Shown here piece after piece: positions 8,525-15,573 of a stretch of 39,371 nucleotides of DNA. The position numbers and the translations under genes were made by a program. The DNA lies in NCBI GenBank assembly GCA_900550585.1, contig URST01000011.1, positions 1 through 39,371 of the forward strand, read 5' to 3'. Origin of the DNA: an uncultured Eubacteriales bacterium (GTDB lineage: Bacteria; Bacillota; Clostridia; Oscillospirales; Oscillospiraceae). Each line of letters starts with the position of its first letter. Position 1 is the stretch's first letter. Under the pieces are notes generated by a model. It was not told the origin of the DNA and searched no databases. It saw nothing but the letters and a program-made list of their open reading frames with translations.

Positions 8525-8627
8525 AGTGATTGCCCTCCCTTGGAAGAAGTTGTGTGCAAACTTCATTCTACCATGTGGGGAAAATCACTATGGATTTTTT
8601 CTTAGGTGTCCAACTTCATTTTACAAT
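8160..8627 (-). mobile_element. Truncated IS30-family insertion sequence
   Basis: Only the promoter-proximal end and the 5' third of the transposase gene remain. The outer end is probably near 8627. Two similar direct copies of an end-like sequence occur at 8552-8574 and 8606-8627, sharing the core AACTTCATT-TAC. The inner boundary at about 8160 is fused to the serine recombinase. Because unrelated sequence, not recombinase, follows the outer end, the IS mediated a deletion or rearrangement rather than a simple insertion. Confidence 0.7.
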
Positions 8628-8629
8628 CG

Positions 8630-8840
8630 ACCGCCAGAACTTTTTGCTGATCTTGAAAATAACCCTGATATGATAGTGTCTTTAATGCTATTTGGCGAAT
8701 ATCCGCAAAAATCCGTTGTTGATGCTGCCGTAAAGTTCTCCCCACAGGCAATCGAGGTAGGACACATTTTTAGAATTGGTGCAGATCATCAGTGTCCCCT
8801 TCCATATGGAAGGGGCACCCCACGGCGTGGGATGCCATAA
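8630..8840 (+). pseudogene. 3' remnant of an unidentified gene
   Basis: An open frame from 8630 to the TAA at 8838-8840 with no start of its own. It reads PPELFADLENNPDMIVSLML, followed by FGEYPQKSVVDAAVKF and IEVGHIFRIGADHQ. The codon pattern is protein-like to about 8790 and the base composition is clearly more AT-rich than its surroundings. It looks like the C-terminal portion of a transferred gene whose 5' end was lost at the IS30 junction. The family is not recognised. The last 15 or so codons run through a palindrome and may not be native. Confidence 0.4.
8796..8835. repeat. 20-bp perfect palindrome plus adjacent hairpin
   Basis: CCCCTTCCATATGGAAGGGG (8796-8815) is a perfect palindrome. 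It is immediately followed by a second hairpin with arms CCCACG/CGTGGG. There is no T-run. The pair resembles the GC-rich hairpins upstream of mobC in this window, so it may be an origin-of-transfer or element-end remnant; a terminator of the broken gene is the alternative. Confidence 0.5.
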
Positions 8841-8856
8841 TCAAAGATTACCGACA

Positions 8857-8888
8857 GCCGCAGGCTATCGCACCGGATGGCCTGCGGC
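8857..8888. repeat. 9-bp inverted repeat
   Basis: GCCGCAGGC and GCCTGCGGC are separated by 14 nt in the non-coding gap before the DUF6076 gene. It could terminate leftward transcription of that gene or mark an element end. The rest of the gap to 9013 holds a looser GCCGC/GCGGC repeat near the gene's stop and nothing coding. Confidence 0.4.
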
Positions 8889-9013
8889 TGCTCCCGCGCT
8901 GACAAGGAAATCTCGTAAATTCTCGAAACCAGGAGGTTTTACGAAAAGGATCCTCCTCTTTCCGCTTTGCACATTCGCCGCCATTAGGACATTGTTTTAG
9001 CGGCATCTCTTTC

Positions 9014-9979
9014 TCACGACTCCTTCAGCCAGCGGGAGAAATCCTCCGGTGTGATCGTGCCGTTGTCGCAATCCTCTTTCTTCTTTCTGGCTTCCTCACT
9101 CCAGGCGTAAAATACGCTCTTGGTCAGCTTGCCGGCGTTGATGCGGGCGAAACGCTTTTTGTACTCTCTGCGATATTCCTTGAACACCTCGTCGCCCTGC
9201 TTGTGCTGCGTCCATGTGTTGATGGCCCCGATCTCCCGGCAGGTGCGGCCCTTGCTGTCGCAGATCCGGCCGCAGTACTCCATGCTGGCCTTGCCCGTCA
9301 CGGCGAAGTAGCGCAGGCAGTTCTTGCACACCCGCATCCTCACCTCACGCTTCACGCACTCCCGTATATGGTGGTCGATGAGGTCATAGATGTCCTTGGG
9401 ATATAGCACCTCGGCAAAGATCCGTCTGTCGATGACCTCGAAGTTGACAGGCTGTGGCTGGAACTGGAAAGTGTACAACGTGTCGTTGCCCTCGGCGTTG
9501 TAGTAGGCTACCATCTTTTCAGATACGGATTTCTTCTCGCCGTCCATGTCCAGCGCATGTGCGATTAAACTAATGATCTGTCGCTGCATGGTATCGATGT
9601 TGCTGTAAATGTGGCTGATTTTTTTATGCGGCAGCAGCCGAAGGTACTCCTTGGGCGTGACGCGCTCCGCCGCTTTCAACCGCTCTGTCCAGTCCAGCCG
9701 CAGCAGCTCAAAATAGACGTGTCGGGATGCAAGCTCGTCCAGTCCTGCTGCTACGACCTGCAGGTCATCCTTGGCGCCGGACTGGTAAAAAGCCAGCAAG
9801 GCTTTGTCCATTTTCTTGGTGATGGCTTCCAGCTCCTGCGTATCCATATACAGCAGCTCCATCAGACTTTCCGGGAACGGAAAGTCTTTTTTTATGGTCT
9901 GCTCTCTATCCGTCACAGCGGTGTACTCGTAGTACTCCCTGCCGCTGTCAATGTAGGTTTTAAAAATATAGTCTGGCAT
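9014..9979 (-). CDS. DUF6076-domain protein
   Basis: 321-residue protein. The C-terminal third carries a zinc-ribbon-like cysteine cluster (C218-x2-C221, C236, C240, C247, context CKNCLRYFAVTG and MEYCGRIC). This matches my recollection of DUF6076 proteins found in clostridial integrative elements; their function is unknown. There is no signal peptide or membrane segment. The ATG is preceded by AAGGAG at 8 nt, and a promoter TTGTCA-17-TATATT lies upstream in the divergent control region shared with the excisionase-like gene. It is probably a regulatory or nucleic-acid-binding accessory protein of the element. Confidence 0.7.
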   Translation of the reverse strand: MPDYIFKTYIDSGREYYEYTAVTDREQTIKKDFPFPESLMELLYMDTQELEAITKKMDKALLAFYQSGAKDDLQVVAAGLDELASRHVYFELLRLDWTERLKAAERVTPKEYLRLLPHKKISHIYSNIDTMQRQIISLIAHALDMDGEKKSVSEKMVAYYNAEGNDTLYTFQFQPQPVNFEVIDRRIFAEVLYPKDIYDLIDHHIRECVKREVRMRVCKNCLRYFAVTGKASMEYCGRICDSKGRTCREIGAINTWTQHKQGDEVFKEYRREYKKRFARINAGKLTKSVFYAWSEEARKKKEDCDNGTITPEDFSRWLKES

Positions 9980-9995
9980 AATATGTACTCCTTAA

Positions 9996-10107
9996 ATTAG
10001 ACTAATGAAATATACTGTTTTCACTAAGACTTGACAATAGGGTGTTGACATGGTATAGTATGCTCAGAAGTAGACATAGAAAACATCTTTTATAAAATAA
10101 GTCTAAT
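9996..10107. promoter_or_regulatory. Overlapping divergent promoters flanked by ATTAGACTAAT-type operators
   Basis: Rightward promoter: TTGACA 10031-10036, 17-bp spacer, TATAGT 10054-10059. Leftward promoter: TTGTCA (10032-10037 on the minus strand), 17-bp spacer, TATATT (10009-10014). The two -35 boxes overlap almost completely, so the promoters should compete. An 11-bp near-palindrome ATTAGACTAAT (9996-10006) covers the leftward start point. A 10/11 match in inverted orientation (10097-10107) lies about 30 bp into the rightward transcript. Both look like sites for an element-encoded repressor. Confidence 0.75.
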
Positions 10108-10340
10108 CCATTAAGGCGGATATGTCAACCGTTATTTTCGGAACCTTGAAAAGTGAATACCTGCCGCCGCAGCCTGGATGCTCCGGACGAGGTGACGCCA
10201 CGATCCCGCAAAGGGGGAGCGCACCAACGGAGCAAGAGCGCGGCGTACAGTAGAGAAAAATCATGGGAGGTGAGATCAGACCTACACCATCGCTAAAAAA
10301 TGAATACGCTCTACCAACAAAGCTACAAGGAGGACACGAT
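10066..10340 (+). other. Long 5' leader of the excisionase-relaxase operon
   Basis: About 275 nt lie between the predicted transcription start and the TTG start of the excisionase-like gene. Part of it (10263 onward) is open in the same frame as that gene, with an ATG inside ATGGGAGGTGAG, so an N-terminally extended product is conceivable, but the AAGGAGGA before 10341 argues for the shorter one. Partial GC-rich inverted repeats (GCTCC/GGAGC) occur. No known riboswitch class was recognised. Confidence 0.4.
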
Positions 10341-10556
10341 TTGAAGAAAAGCATTTATACCAGCTATGACGAACTGCCCCTGCTGCTGAATGTGAAGCAG
10401 CTGGTGGATCTCATGGGAGTCTCGGACTCCAGCATTTACGAACTCATTCAGGAGGATGATTTTCCCTCTCTGCGGATCGGCAAGCGCATCGTCGTTCCGA
10501 AGGAGGAACTGCGGAAATGGATTGCCGCACACACGAAAGGGGCGTCGGGATGCTGA
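10341..10556 (+). CDS. Excisionase-like helix-turn-helix DNA-binding protein
   Basis: 71-residue protein of the small MerR-like/excisionase fold. After MKKSIYTSYDELPLLLN it shows the HTH VKQLVDLMGVSDSSIYELI and the wing PSLRIGKRIVVPKEELRKWI, the standard arrangement in Xis proteins of tyrosine-integrase elements. The TTG start is chosen because AAGGAGGA (10327-10334) lies 6 nt upstream and the family's usual length is about 65-75 residues. The stop overlaps the ATG of the next gene. Likely roles are directing integrase towards excision and possibly repressing its own promoter. Confidence 0.82.
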   Translation: MKKSIYTSYDELPLLLNVKQLVDLMGVSDSSIYELIQEDDFPSLRIGKRIVVPKEELRKWIAAHTKGASGC

Positions 10557-11002
10557 ACACGCCCTATGTGAAGAAGGACACCATCAAAAACTTTTTCCCC
10601 GTTCCCAACGCAGTCTTTGATCTGGGACTGCACCACATGGAGATCAACATCTACGCCTATCTGCTCCGCATTGAGGATCGACGAACCTACCAGTGCCTTG
10701 TCAGCTATCCCACCATCGCAAGGAAGCTGGGTATCTCGGTCAACACCGTGGCAAAGTATGTTGCCGCGCTGGAGGAGCATGGGCTCATCCGAACAGAGCG
10801 CACGGAGATCATCACCAAGGACGGTCTCAAGCGCAACGGCTGTCTCAGGTACACCATCCTGCCGATCAAGAACGCTCTCGCCCTCTGCTATGAGCGTCAG
10901 CTGGAGAAAGCGGGACAAGCCATGGAACGGCAGCGGGCACAGGCAAGAGCCGAAAAGCTGGGCGCTACGTTCACTCCGGCAGCAGGGGAGCGGAGCGCGT
11001 AA
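10550..11002 (+). CDS. Winged-helix/HTH protein of the mobile element
   Basis: 150-residue protein starting MLNTPYVKKDTIKNFFPVPN. An HTH is visible at about residues 47-75 (SYPTIARKLGISVNTVAKYV), continuing ALEEHGLIRTER as in GntR/replication-initiator-type winged helices. Such proteins are usual between the excisionase and mobilization genes in clostridial elements, where they act as regulators or replication-related factors; which applies here is not clear. The ATG overlaps the excisionase stop and is preceded by AAAGGGG. The C-terminal tail is rich in Arg, Ala and Gln. Confidence 0.7.
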   Translation: MLNTPYVKKDTIKNFFPVPNAVFDLGLHHMEINIYAYLLRIEDRRTYQCLVSYPTIARKLGISVNTVAKYVAALEEHGLIRTERTEIITKDGLKRNGCLRYTILPIKNALALCYERQLEKAGQAMERQRAQARAEKLGATFTPAAGERSA

Positions 11003-11104
11003 AGTACCGCCATGTACACCGCTGTAAGCCGCCGTGTGAGATTTTACGGTCGAAGGCAGCAACAACAGCGAGGGCAGTTATGTGGGGGCGTTCAGGGCAG
11101 AAAT

Positions 11105-11215
11105 GCCCCGTAGGGGCAAAGTTCCCACCCTTCGGTGGGGCAAGCATAGCGTCCGGCTATACGCCGGACGCACTCGCCGGGGCAAAGCCCCAGCACCCCC
11201 CAGCCCCCAAGGGGG
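11105..11215 (+). other. Candidate origin of transfer (oriT): cluster of five hairpins
   Basis: Directly upstream of mobC five short inverted repeats occur in 111 bp. They are GCCCC-GTA-GGGGC (11105-11117), CCCACC-CTTC-GGTGGG (11124-11139), GCGTCCGGC-TATAC-GCCGGACGC (11149-11171), GGGGC-AAA-GCCCC (11179-11191) and CCCCC-AA-GGGGG (11204-11215). oriT regions of MOBP elements commonly lie just before mobC-relaxase and carry such repeats beside the nick site. The nick position cannot be assigned by eye. The gap from 11003 contains no credible gene. Confidence 0.5.
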
Positions 11216-11228
11216 AGAAAGGAGTTTA

Positions 11229-11543
11229 ATGCAGAGAAAGAAATCAGCGATCATCACCGCAAGAATGACACCGGGCATCAAAGACCTGATCCAGCATCAG
11301 GCTAAACAAGCCGGAATGACCGTCACCGATTACATCATCACCTGTGCACTGGGCAAGGAGATCGTCCGGGTGAACGGACTGGATGAGATCCTCGCCGAAG
11401 TGAAAGCCCAGGGCAGGAACCTCAACCAGCTCACGACACTGGCAAACATGGGACGCATCCAGATCCTCAGAAGCGACGAGCTCATAGACGGTTATGCAGA
11501 TCTCTGCCAAAAGCTGCTGCGCATCAGCCGGGAGGTGCAGTAA
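11229..11543 (+). CDS. mobC: MobC-like relaxosome accessory protein
   Basis: 104-residue protein beginning MQRKKSAIITARMTPGIKDL. The N-terminal part fits a ribbon-helix-helix DNA-binding fold, followed by the MobC-like GRNLNQLTTLANMGRIQ segment (compare the conserved GNNLNQ-A motif). It should bind oriT and help the relaxase nick. AAAGGAG precedes the ATG by 5 nt. Its TAA shares one base with the relaxase ATG, so the two are translationally coupled. Confidence 0.85.
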   Translation: MQRKKSAIITARMTPGIKDLIQHQAKQAGMTVTDYIITCALGKEIVRVNGLDEILAEVKAQGRNLNQLTTLANMGRIQILRSDELIDGYADLCQKLLRISREVQ

Positions 11544-12541
11544 TGGCCATCTTCACCGCAGTACGCAACAAGAAACAGACGGCTGGTACGATGATGGGCG
11601 TGCTGAAATATGTGACGCAGGCCTGCAAAACCATGCTGGACGACCAATGGATGGTGACGGGACACAACTGCGTGGCAAGGGCATCGTACCTGGAAATGAT
11701 GACAACCAAACAGCAATTCCGAAAAACGGATGGCAGACAATTCTATCACTTCGTCCAATCCTTCCCGGCGGAGGACGGGCTGACGCCACAGCAGGTCAAC
11801 GCCATCGGCGTGGAGTTCGCGCAGAAGCAGTTCCCAGATTTTGAGGTAGTCGTGGCAACACACTTGGACACAAACCATCTTCATAACCATCTGGTGGTCA
11901 ACAGCGTGAGCTGCAAGGACGGCAAAAAGCTGCACCAGAACGCCGCAGATCTCCAGCGGCATCGGCAGGTCAATGATGAGATCTGCATGGCGCACGGGCT
12001 GCAGGTGCTGGAGCCGCCAAAAAAGCACACTCGGAAAAAGCAGATGCGCCCCGGCGAGTACCAGGCGGGACTGCGGGGCGATAGCTGGAAGCTGGATCTC
12101 ATCCAAGCCATCAACGACGCACTGGAATATGCCGATGACCGGGAGAGCTTCGTCGAAAACATGGAGTACGAGGGCTATGAAGTTATCTGGACGGACACAC
12201 GGAAACATATCACCTTTGTCTGTCCTGACGGTCGGCGGTGCCGGGACAGCAGCCTCCACGATGAAACATTTCTGAAGGAGAATTTGGAAACGCTGTTTGC
12301 CTACCGACAGGCGGTGGGCTTCCGGCCCAACACGCCGGAGCCGGAGGAGGGCTGGATGGGAGAACTGGCAAGCGAGCTGGTTCGGCTGGGTCGGTCCATA
12401 GAGGAGGCAGACGATTTGCCGCCGCTGCCTGCGCCGCCGGCATGGACGGAGAGCAAGCAGCGGCATCGAGAGGCGCTGAAGAAACTGGCCTTGGGACAAA
12501 AGCTGAGCCGGGGGCAGAGCTGGCAGCAGACCATGTGGTGA
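11543..12541 (+). CDS. MOBP-type relaxase (mobilization nuclease)
   Basis: 332-residue relaxase that should nick oriT and stay covalently bound to the transferred strand. The metal-binding motif H107-x-D-x2-H-x-H-x-H116 (HLDTNHLHNH) is intact. A candidate catalytic tyrosine is Y23 in LKYVTQ. The domain spans about residues 1-170, followed by a helical region. The protein is shorter than many MobA/VirD2-like relaxases, but the nuclease domain is complete. About 40 codons with protein-like composition (LQATQELLRLIKEK and onward, 12655-12731) follow in another frame after a gap, so the C-terminus may have been shortened by decay. Confidence 0.87.
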   Translation: MAIFTAVRNKKQTAGTMMGVLKYVTQACKTMLDDQWMVTGHNCVARASYLEMMTTKQQFRKTDGRQFYHFVQSFPAEDGLTPQQVNAIGVEFAQKQFPDFEVVVATHLDTNHLHNHLVVNSVSCKDGKKLHQNAADLQRHRQVNDEICMAHGLQVLEPPKKHTRKKQMRPGEYQAGLRGDSWKLDLIQAINDALEYADDRESFVENMEYEGYEVIWTDTRKHITFVCPDGRRCRDSSLHDETFLKENLETLFAYRQAVGFRPNTPEPEEGWMGELASELVRLGRSIEEADDLPPLPAPPAWTESKQRHREALKKLALGQKLSRGQSWQQTMW

Positions 12542-12707
12542 AAGCTATGGGCGCGACTGTTGTTGCTTTCGTAGAAAGTGCGTCGACATCGATAATTCTT
12601 CTCGCTTTCGCAAAGGGTTATCGGTATGGTGTGTTTGTAAAACAGGTTGCAGGCCACGCAGGAGCTGCTGCGCCTAATCAAAGAAAAATCCTCGGAGGTA
12701 AAACCAC

Positions 12708-13853
12708 ATGGCGAAACGAAGGCCATCCGGTGACGGCATGGTACGCAAGCGTGACGATGGTCGCTGGGAAGGGCGTATTGTGGTCGGACACAAGGAAAAC
12801 GGCGACTCGATCTTCCACTATGTATCCGCGAAGACGCAAAAGGCTCTGATGGAAAAGATGCATCGGTGCATTGTCGAGTATGACGGTGCCGAACTTACGG
12901 AGGACAGCCGCATGACACTGGGGGAGTGGCTGGACATCTGGTTGAAGGAGTGTGCCGAACCGTCGGTCCGGCCATCCACATACAAGGGCTACCGGGGGTA
13001 TGCAGAGCGAAATATCAAACCCTCCCTTGGCAGCAAACAAATCAGCAAGGTGACTGCTGCCGATGTTCAGACCTTGTATCGAAAGCTGCAGCGGGAGGGC
13101 GGCGTGGACGGCGGGGCGCTGTCTCCCACCACGGTCCGCAGGATACACGGCGTCCTGCATCAGGCGCTGAATGCGGCTGTTGACCGCCACCTGATCGTAA
13201 AGAACCCCACCGACGATGTGACACTGCCGAAGAAAGTGACTGCCGCAAAAACTATCCTCAATGACAAACAGCTGGAACGATTCATGGAAGCTATTAAGGC
13301 AGATGAGCACTGGCACGACTTCTTCTATCTGGAGATCACCACCGGCCTGCGGCGGGGTGAGCTGTGCGGCCTTATGTGGACAGACTTTGATGCGGAAAAA
13401 GGAACGCTGACCGTCCGCAGAACACTCCACAACAAGGAGGGCGGCGGTTACTATGTGGGCGAAACGAAAACCGGTGCGGGACGCAGGATCATCAAACTAC
13501 CGCCCAGCACGGTGCAGCTGCTGTCCGAGCGAAAAAGGACATCCATCTCCCAGTGGATATTCCCGAACCCGATCCACCCGGAAGACCCCATCATGCCGAA
13601 CAGCGGTTACACCCGCATGAAAAAGCTGCTGGCGGAAGCAGGACTTCCGGATATGCGCTTTCACGATCTCCGGCACACCTTCGCCACTCACGCGCTGACC
13701 AGCGGCGTGGATGCCAAAACGCTCTCCGGCATTCTGGGCCACACGAAAACCTCGTTCACGCTGGACACCTACACCCATGTCACAGGGGATATGCACCGCA
13801 AAGCGTCGGGAATTGTGGGCGAGTTCATGAGTGACTTTGTAGTGAAGGGGTGA
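12708..13853 (+). CDS. Tyrosine recombinase/integrase 1
   Basis: 381-residue integrase of the phage/Tn916-like type. The N-terminal AP2-like arm-binding region (GDGMVRKRDDGRWEGRIVVG) and the core-binding domain (about 65-165) precede the catalytic domain. All catalytic residues are in place: R215 (TTGLRRGEL), K254 (ETKTGAGRR), H319 and R322 (FHDLRHTFATH), H345 (ILGHTKTS) and Y355 (DTYTH). The ATG follows CGGAGG. It ends 4 bp before a second integrase. It probably catalyses insertion and excision of this element, alone or with its neighbour. Confidence 0.93.
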   Translation: MAKRRPSGDGMVRKRDDGRWEGRIVVGHKENGDSIFHYVSAKTQKALMEKMHRCIVEYDGAELTEDSRMTLGEWLDIWLKECAEPSVRPSTYKGYRGYAERNIKPSLGSKQISKVTAADVQTLYRKLQREGGVDGGALSPTTVRRIHGVLHQALNAAVDRHLIVKNPTDDVTLPKKVTAAKTILNDKQLERFMEAIKADEHWHDFFYLEITTGLRRGELCGLMWTDFDAEKGTLTVRRTLHNKEGGGYYVGETKTGAGRRIIKLPPSTVQLLSERKRTSISQWIFPNPIHPEDPIMPNSGYTRMKKLLAEAGLPDMRFHDLRHTFATHALTSGVDAKTLSGILGHTKTSFTLDTYTHVTGDMHRKASGIVGEFMSDFVVKG

Positions 13854-13857
13854 TCAC

Positions 13858-15441
13858 ATGGCAAGGAAACGCAAAAACGGTCAGGGTACTGTCCGCTTGA
13901 GAAGCGACGGACGGTGGGAAGGCCGTCACATCGTGGGCTACGATGAAAACGGAAAGGCAAAGCAAAAAAGCGTCCTGGCAAAAACAAAGGCGGAATGCGT
14001 GGAAAAGCTGAAAAGGCTTCGGGAGGAGTACACCGAGGTCGCCCCCTTCAAGGTAAAACCGGATATGCGGTTTGGGGATTGGATGAATTACTGGTATGAA
14101 AATCACTGCAAGCCATCCATCCGCCCCACTACGCAGAAGGGCTATGAGGAGTGGATCTATGTCCACGCCATCCCCGGTCTCGGGCATATCCCACTGAACA
14201 AGCTGACGCAGGCGGACTGCCAGAAGTTTCTGAACGAAATGAAGGCCAACGGCAGAAAGACACATCGGGATACCAAGGGGGCGGAGATGGCGGAGCGGTC
14301 GGTGCGAAGCTGCTATCATGTAATACGGATGGCGCTGGACAGGGCGGTCAAGGATGGCTTGATCAAGAAAAATCCCATCCTCGGCGTCAAGCTCCCGCCG
14401 CCGGAGCCGAAAGAAATGAAGGTGCTGTCCAAAGAAGAAATTCAGCGATTTCTGATACAGGCCAAAGCGGAGGGGATGTACGAACTCTTCCTGCTGGAGC
14501 TGACCACAGGACTTCGCCGGGGTGAGATACTGGCACTCACATGGGATGACCTGAACTTTGAGACAGGGGAACTCCATATCAGCAAGCAGGTCACACCGGT
14601 TGGCGGTAAGAATATCATCAGCGAGCCGAAAACAAAAGCAGCGTTTCGCACGATCATCCTGCCGCCAGTCATGGTAGGACTTCTGCGGGAATATCGGAAA
14701 GAAGTATTCTCCCCGCTGATGTTCCCGTCCCGCATCAAGCCGAACCAGCCCATCGACCCCAGCTATGTCCGCAAGCGGCTCCAGCAGATATTGGAACGGG
14801 CAGACTGCAAAAAGGTGCGCTTTCACGATCTGCGCCATACCTTCGCCACCATGTCACTGGAACACGGCATGGATGTGAAGACACTGTCCGCCATCATTGG
14901 CCATGTCTCCGCCAAGACCACGCTGAATATCTACACCCACATTACCAACGAAATGCAGGAAAATGCCGCAGCCAGCATCGACCGTGGCATCGCAAAGGCA
15001 GAAATATCCCGACAGAAAGCAGAAGCTGCATCAGAGGCGCAGAGGTTTGAACCGTACACACCGCCGCGCCGCAGACCCGGCACGGGCTACATCAAGCAGC
15101 TCAAGGAGGATCTGTGGGAGGGACGGTACTCGCCCGTCTGGCCAGACGGCAAGAAGCACTCCCGCAATGTATATGGCCGCACGCGGGAGGAATGTGAGGA
15201 AAAGCTGGCGAAGCTGATCCTGCAAATGAAAGCGGAGATCGCTGCCCTGCGGAATGGGACGGCTGCGGAGTATCCAGACGGCGTCAGCCCCAAGAAAAAG
15301 CAGCTGGCGGAGTACCTGCGCCAGCACCCCGGCGTGAGCAATAAAAGCTATATCGCACGGGAAACAGGCATGGACCGCACCACGGTGCAGAAATACTACG
15401 ATGAGGTCAGAGCAGAACTTGCCGCACCGGCAAACACATAA
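13858..15441 (+). CDS. Tyrosine recombinase/integrase 2 with duplicated arm-binding-like domain and C-terminal HTH
   Basis: 527 residues, about 140 longer than its neighbour. Residues 1-385 form a normal integrase with R220 (TTGLRRGEI), K258, H323/R326 (FHDLRHTFAT), H349 (IIGHVSAKT) and Y359 (NIYTH). Residues about 409-461 (GYIKQLKEDLWEGRYSPVWP then RTREECEEKLAKL) resemble the protein's own N-terminal AP2-like region (GTVRLRSDGRWEGR then KTKAECVEKLKRL). Residues about 475-520 (KKQLAEYLRQHPGVSNKSYI then MDRTTVQKYYDEV) look like an HTH. AAGGGGTGAT precedes the ATG. It is the last gene before the tRNA, so it is probably the recombinase acting on the tRNA att site. Confidence 0.9.
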   Translation: MARKRKNGQGTVRLRSDGRWEGRHIVGYDENGKAKQKSVLAKTKAECVEKLKRLREEYTEVAPFKVKPDMRFGDWMNYWYENHCKPSIRPTTQKGYEEWIYVHAIPGLGHIPLNKLTQADCQKFLNEMKANGRKTHRDTKGAEMAERSVRSCYHVIRMALDRAVKDGLIKKNPILGVKLPPPEPKEMKVLSKEEIQRFLIQAKAEGMYELFLLELTTGLRRGEILALTWDDLNFETGELHISKQVTPVGGKNIISEPKTKAAFRTIILPPVMVGLLREYRKEVFSPLMFPSRIKPNQPIDPSYVRKRLQQILERADCKKVRFHDLRHTFATMSLEHGMDVKTLSAIIGHVSAKTTLNIYTHITNEMQENAAASIDRGIAKAEISRQKAEAASEAQRFEPYTPPRRRPGTGYIKQLKEDLWEGRYSPVWPDGKKHSRNVYGRTREECEEKLAKLILQMKAEIAALRNGTAAEYPDGVSPKKKQLAEYLRQHPGVSNKSYIARETGMDRTTVQKYYDEVRAELAAPANT

Positions 15442-15446
15442 AACGA

Positions 15447-15491
15447 AAATCCGCAGGTGGTGAGGGGCTGCCACTCACCGCCTGCGGATTT
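15447..15491. terminator. Hairpin after integrase 2
   Basis: AAATCCGCAGG and CCTGCGGATTT, with a further internal pairing GGTGAG/CTCACC, start 6 bp after the integrase stop. No long T-run follows, so it may be a weak bidirectional terminator or an integrase-binding structure at the element end. Confidence 0.6.
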
Positions 15492-15540
15492 CAAAAGCGG
15501 TCAGAATTTTCTGCCGTCTGTGGTATTATTGTGGTCAAAC

Positions 15541-15573
15541 GAAAAATCACCGCCAAAATGGCGGTGATTTTTC
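15541..15573. terminator. Bidirectional intrinsic terminator beside tRNA-Ala
   Basis: A perfect 14-bp stem, GAAAAATCACCGCC with loop AAAAT and its complement. The A5/T5 ends give a U-tract in both directions. It terminates the tRNA on the minus strand and the integrase genes on the plus strand. Confidence 0.85.

Noticed and set aside
8526..8630. Start of a plus-strand ORF before the gene remnant
   Set aside because: The first 35 codons lie in the IS30 promoter end and have no ribosome-binding site; only the part after 8630 looks coding.
10066..10340. Riboswitch in the excisionase leader
   Set aside because: The leader is long and GC-rich, but no conserved riboswitch core could be matched by eye.
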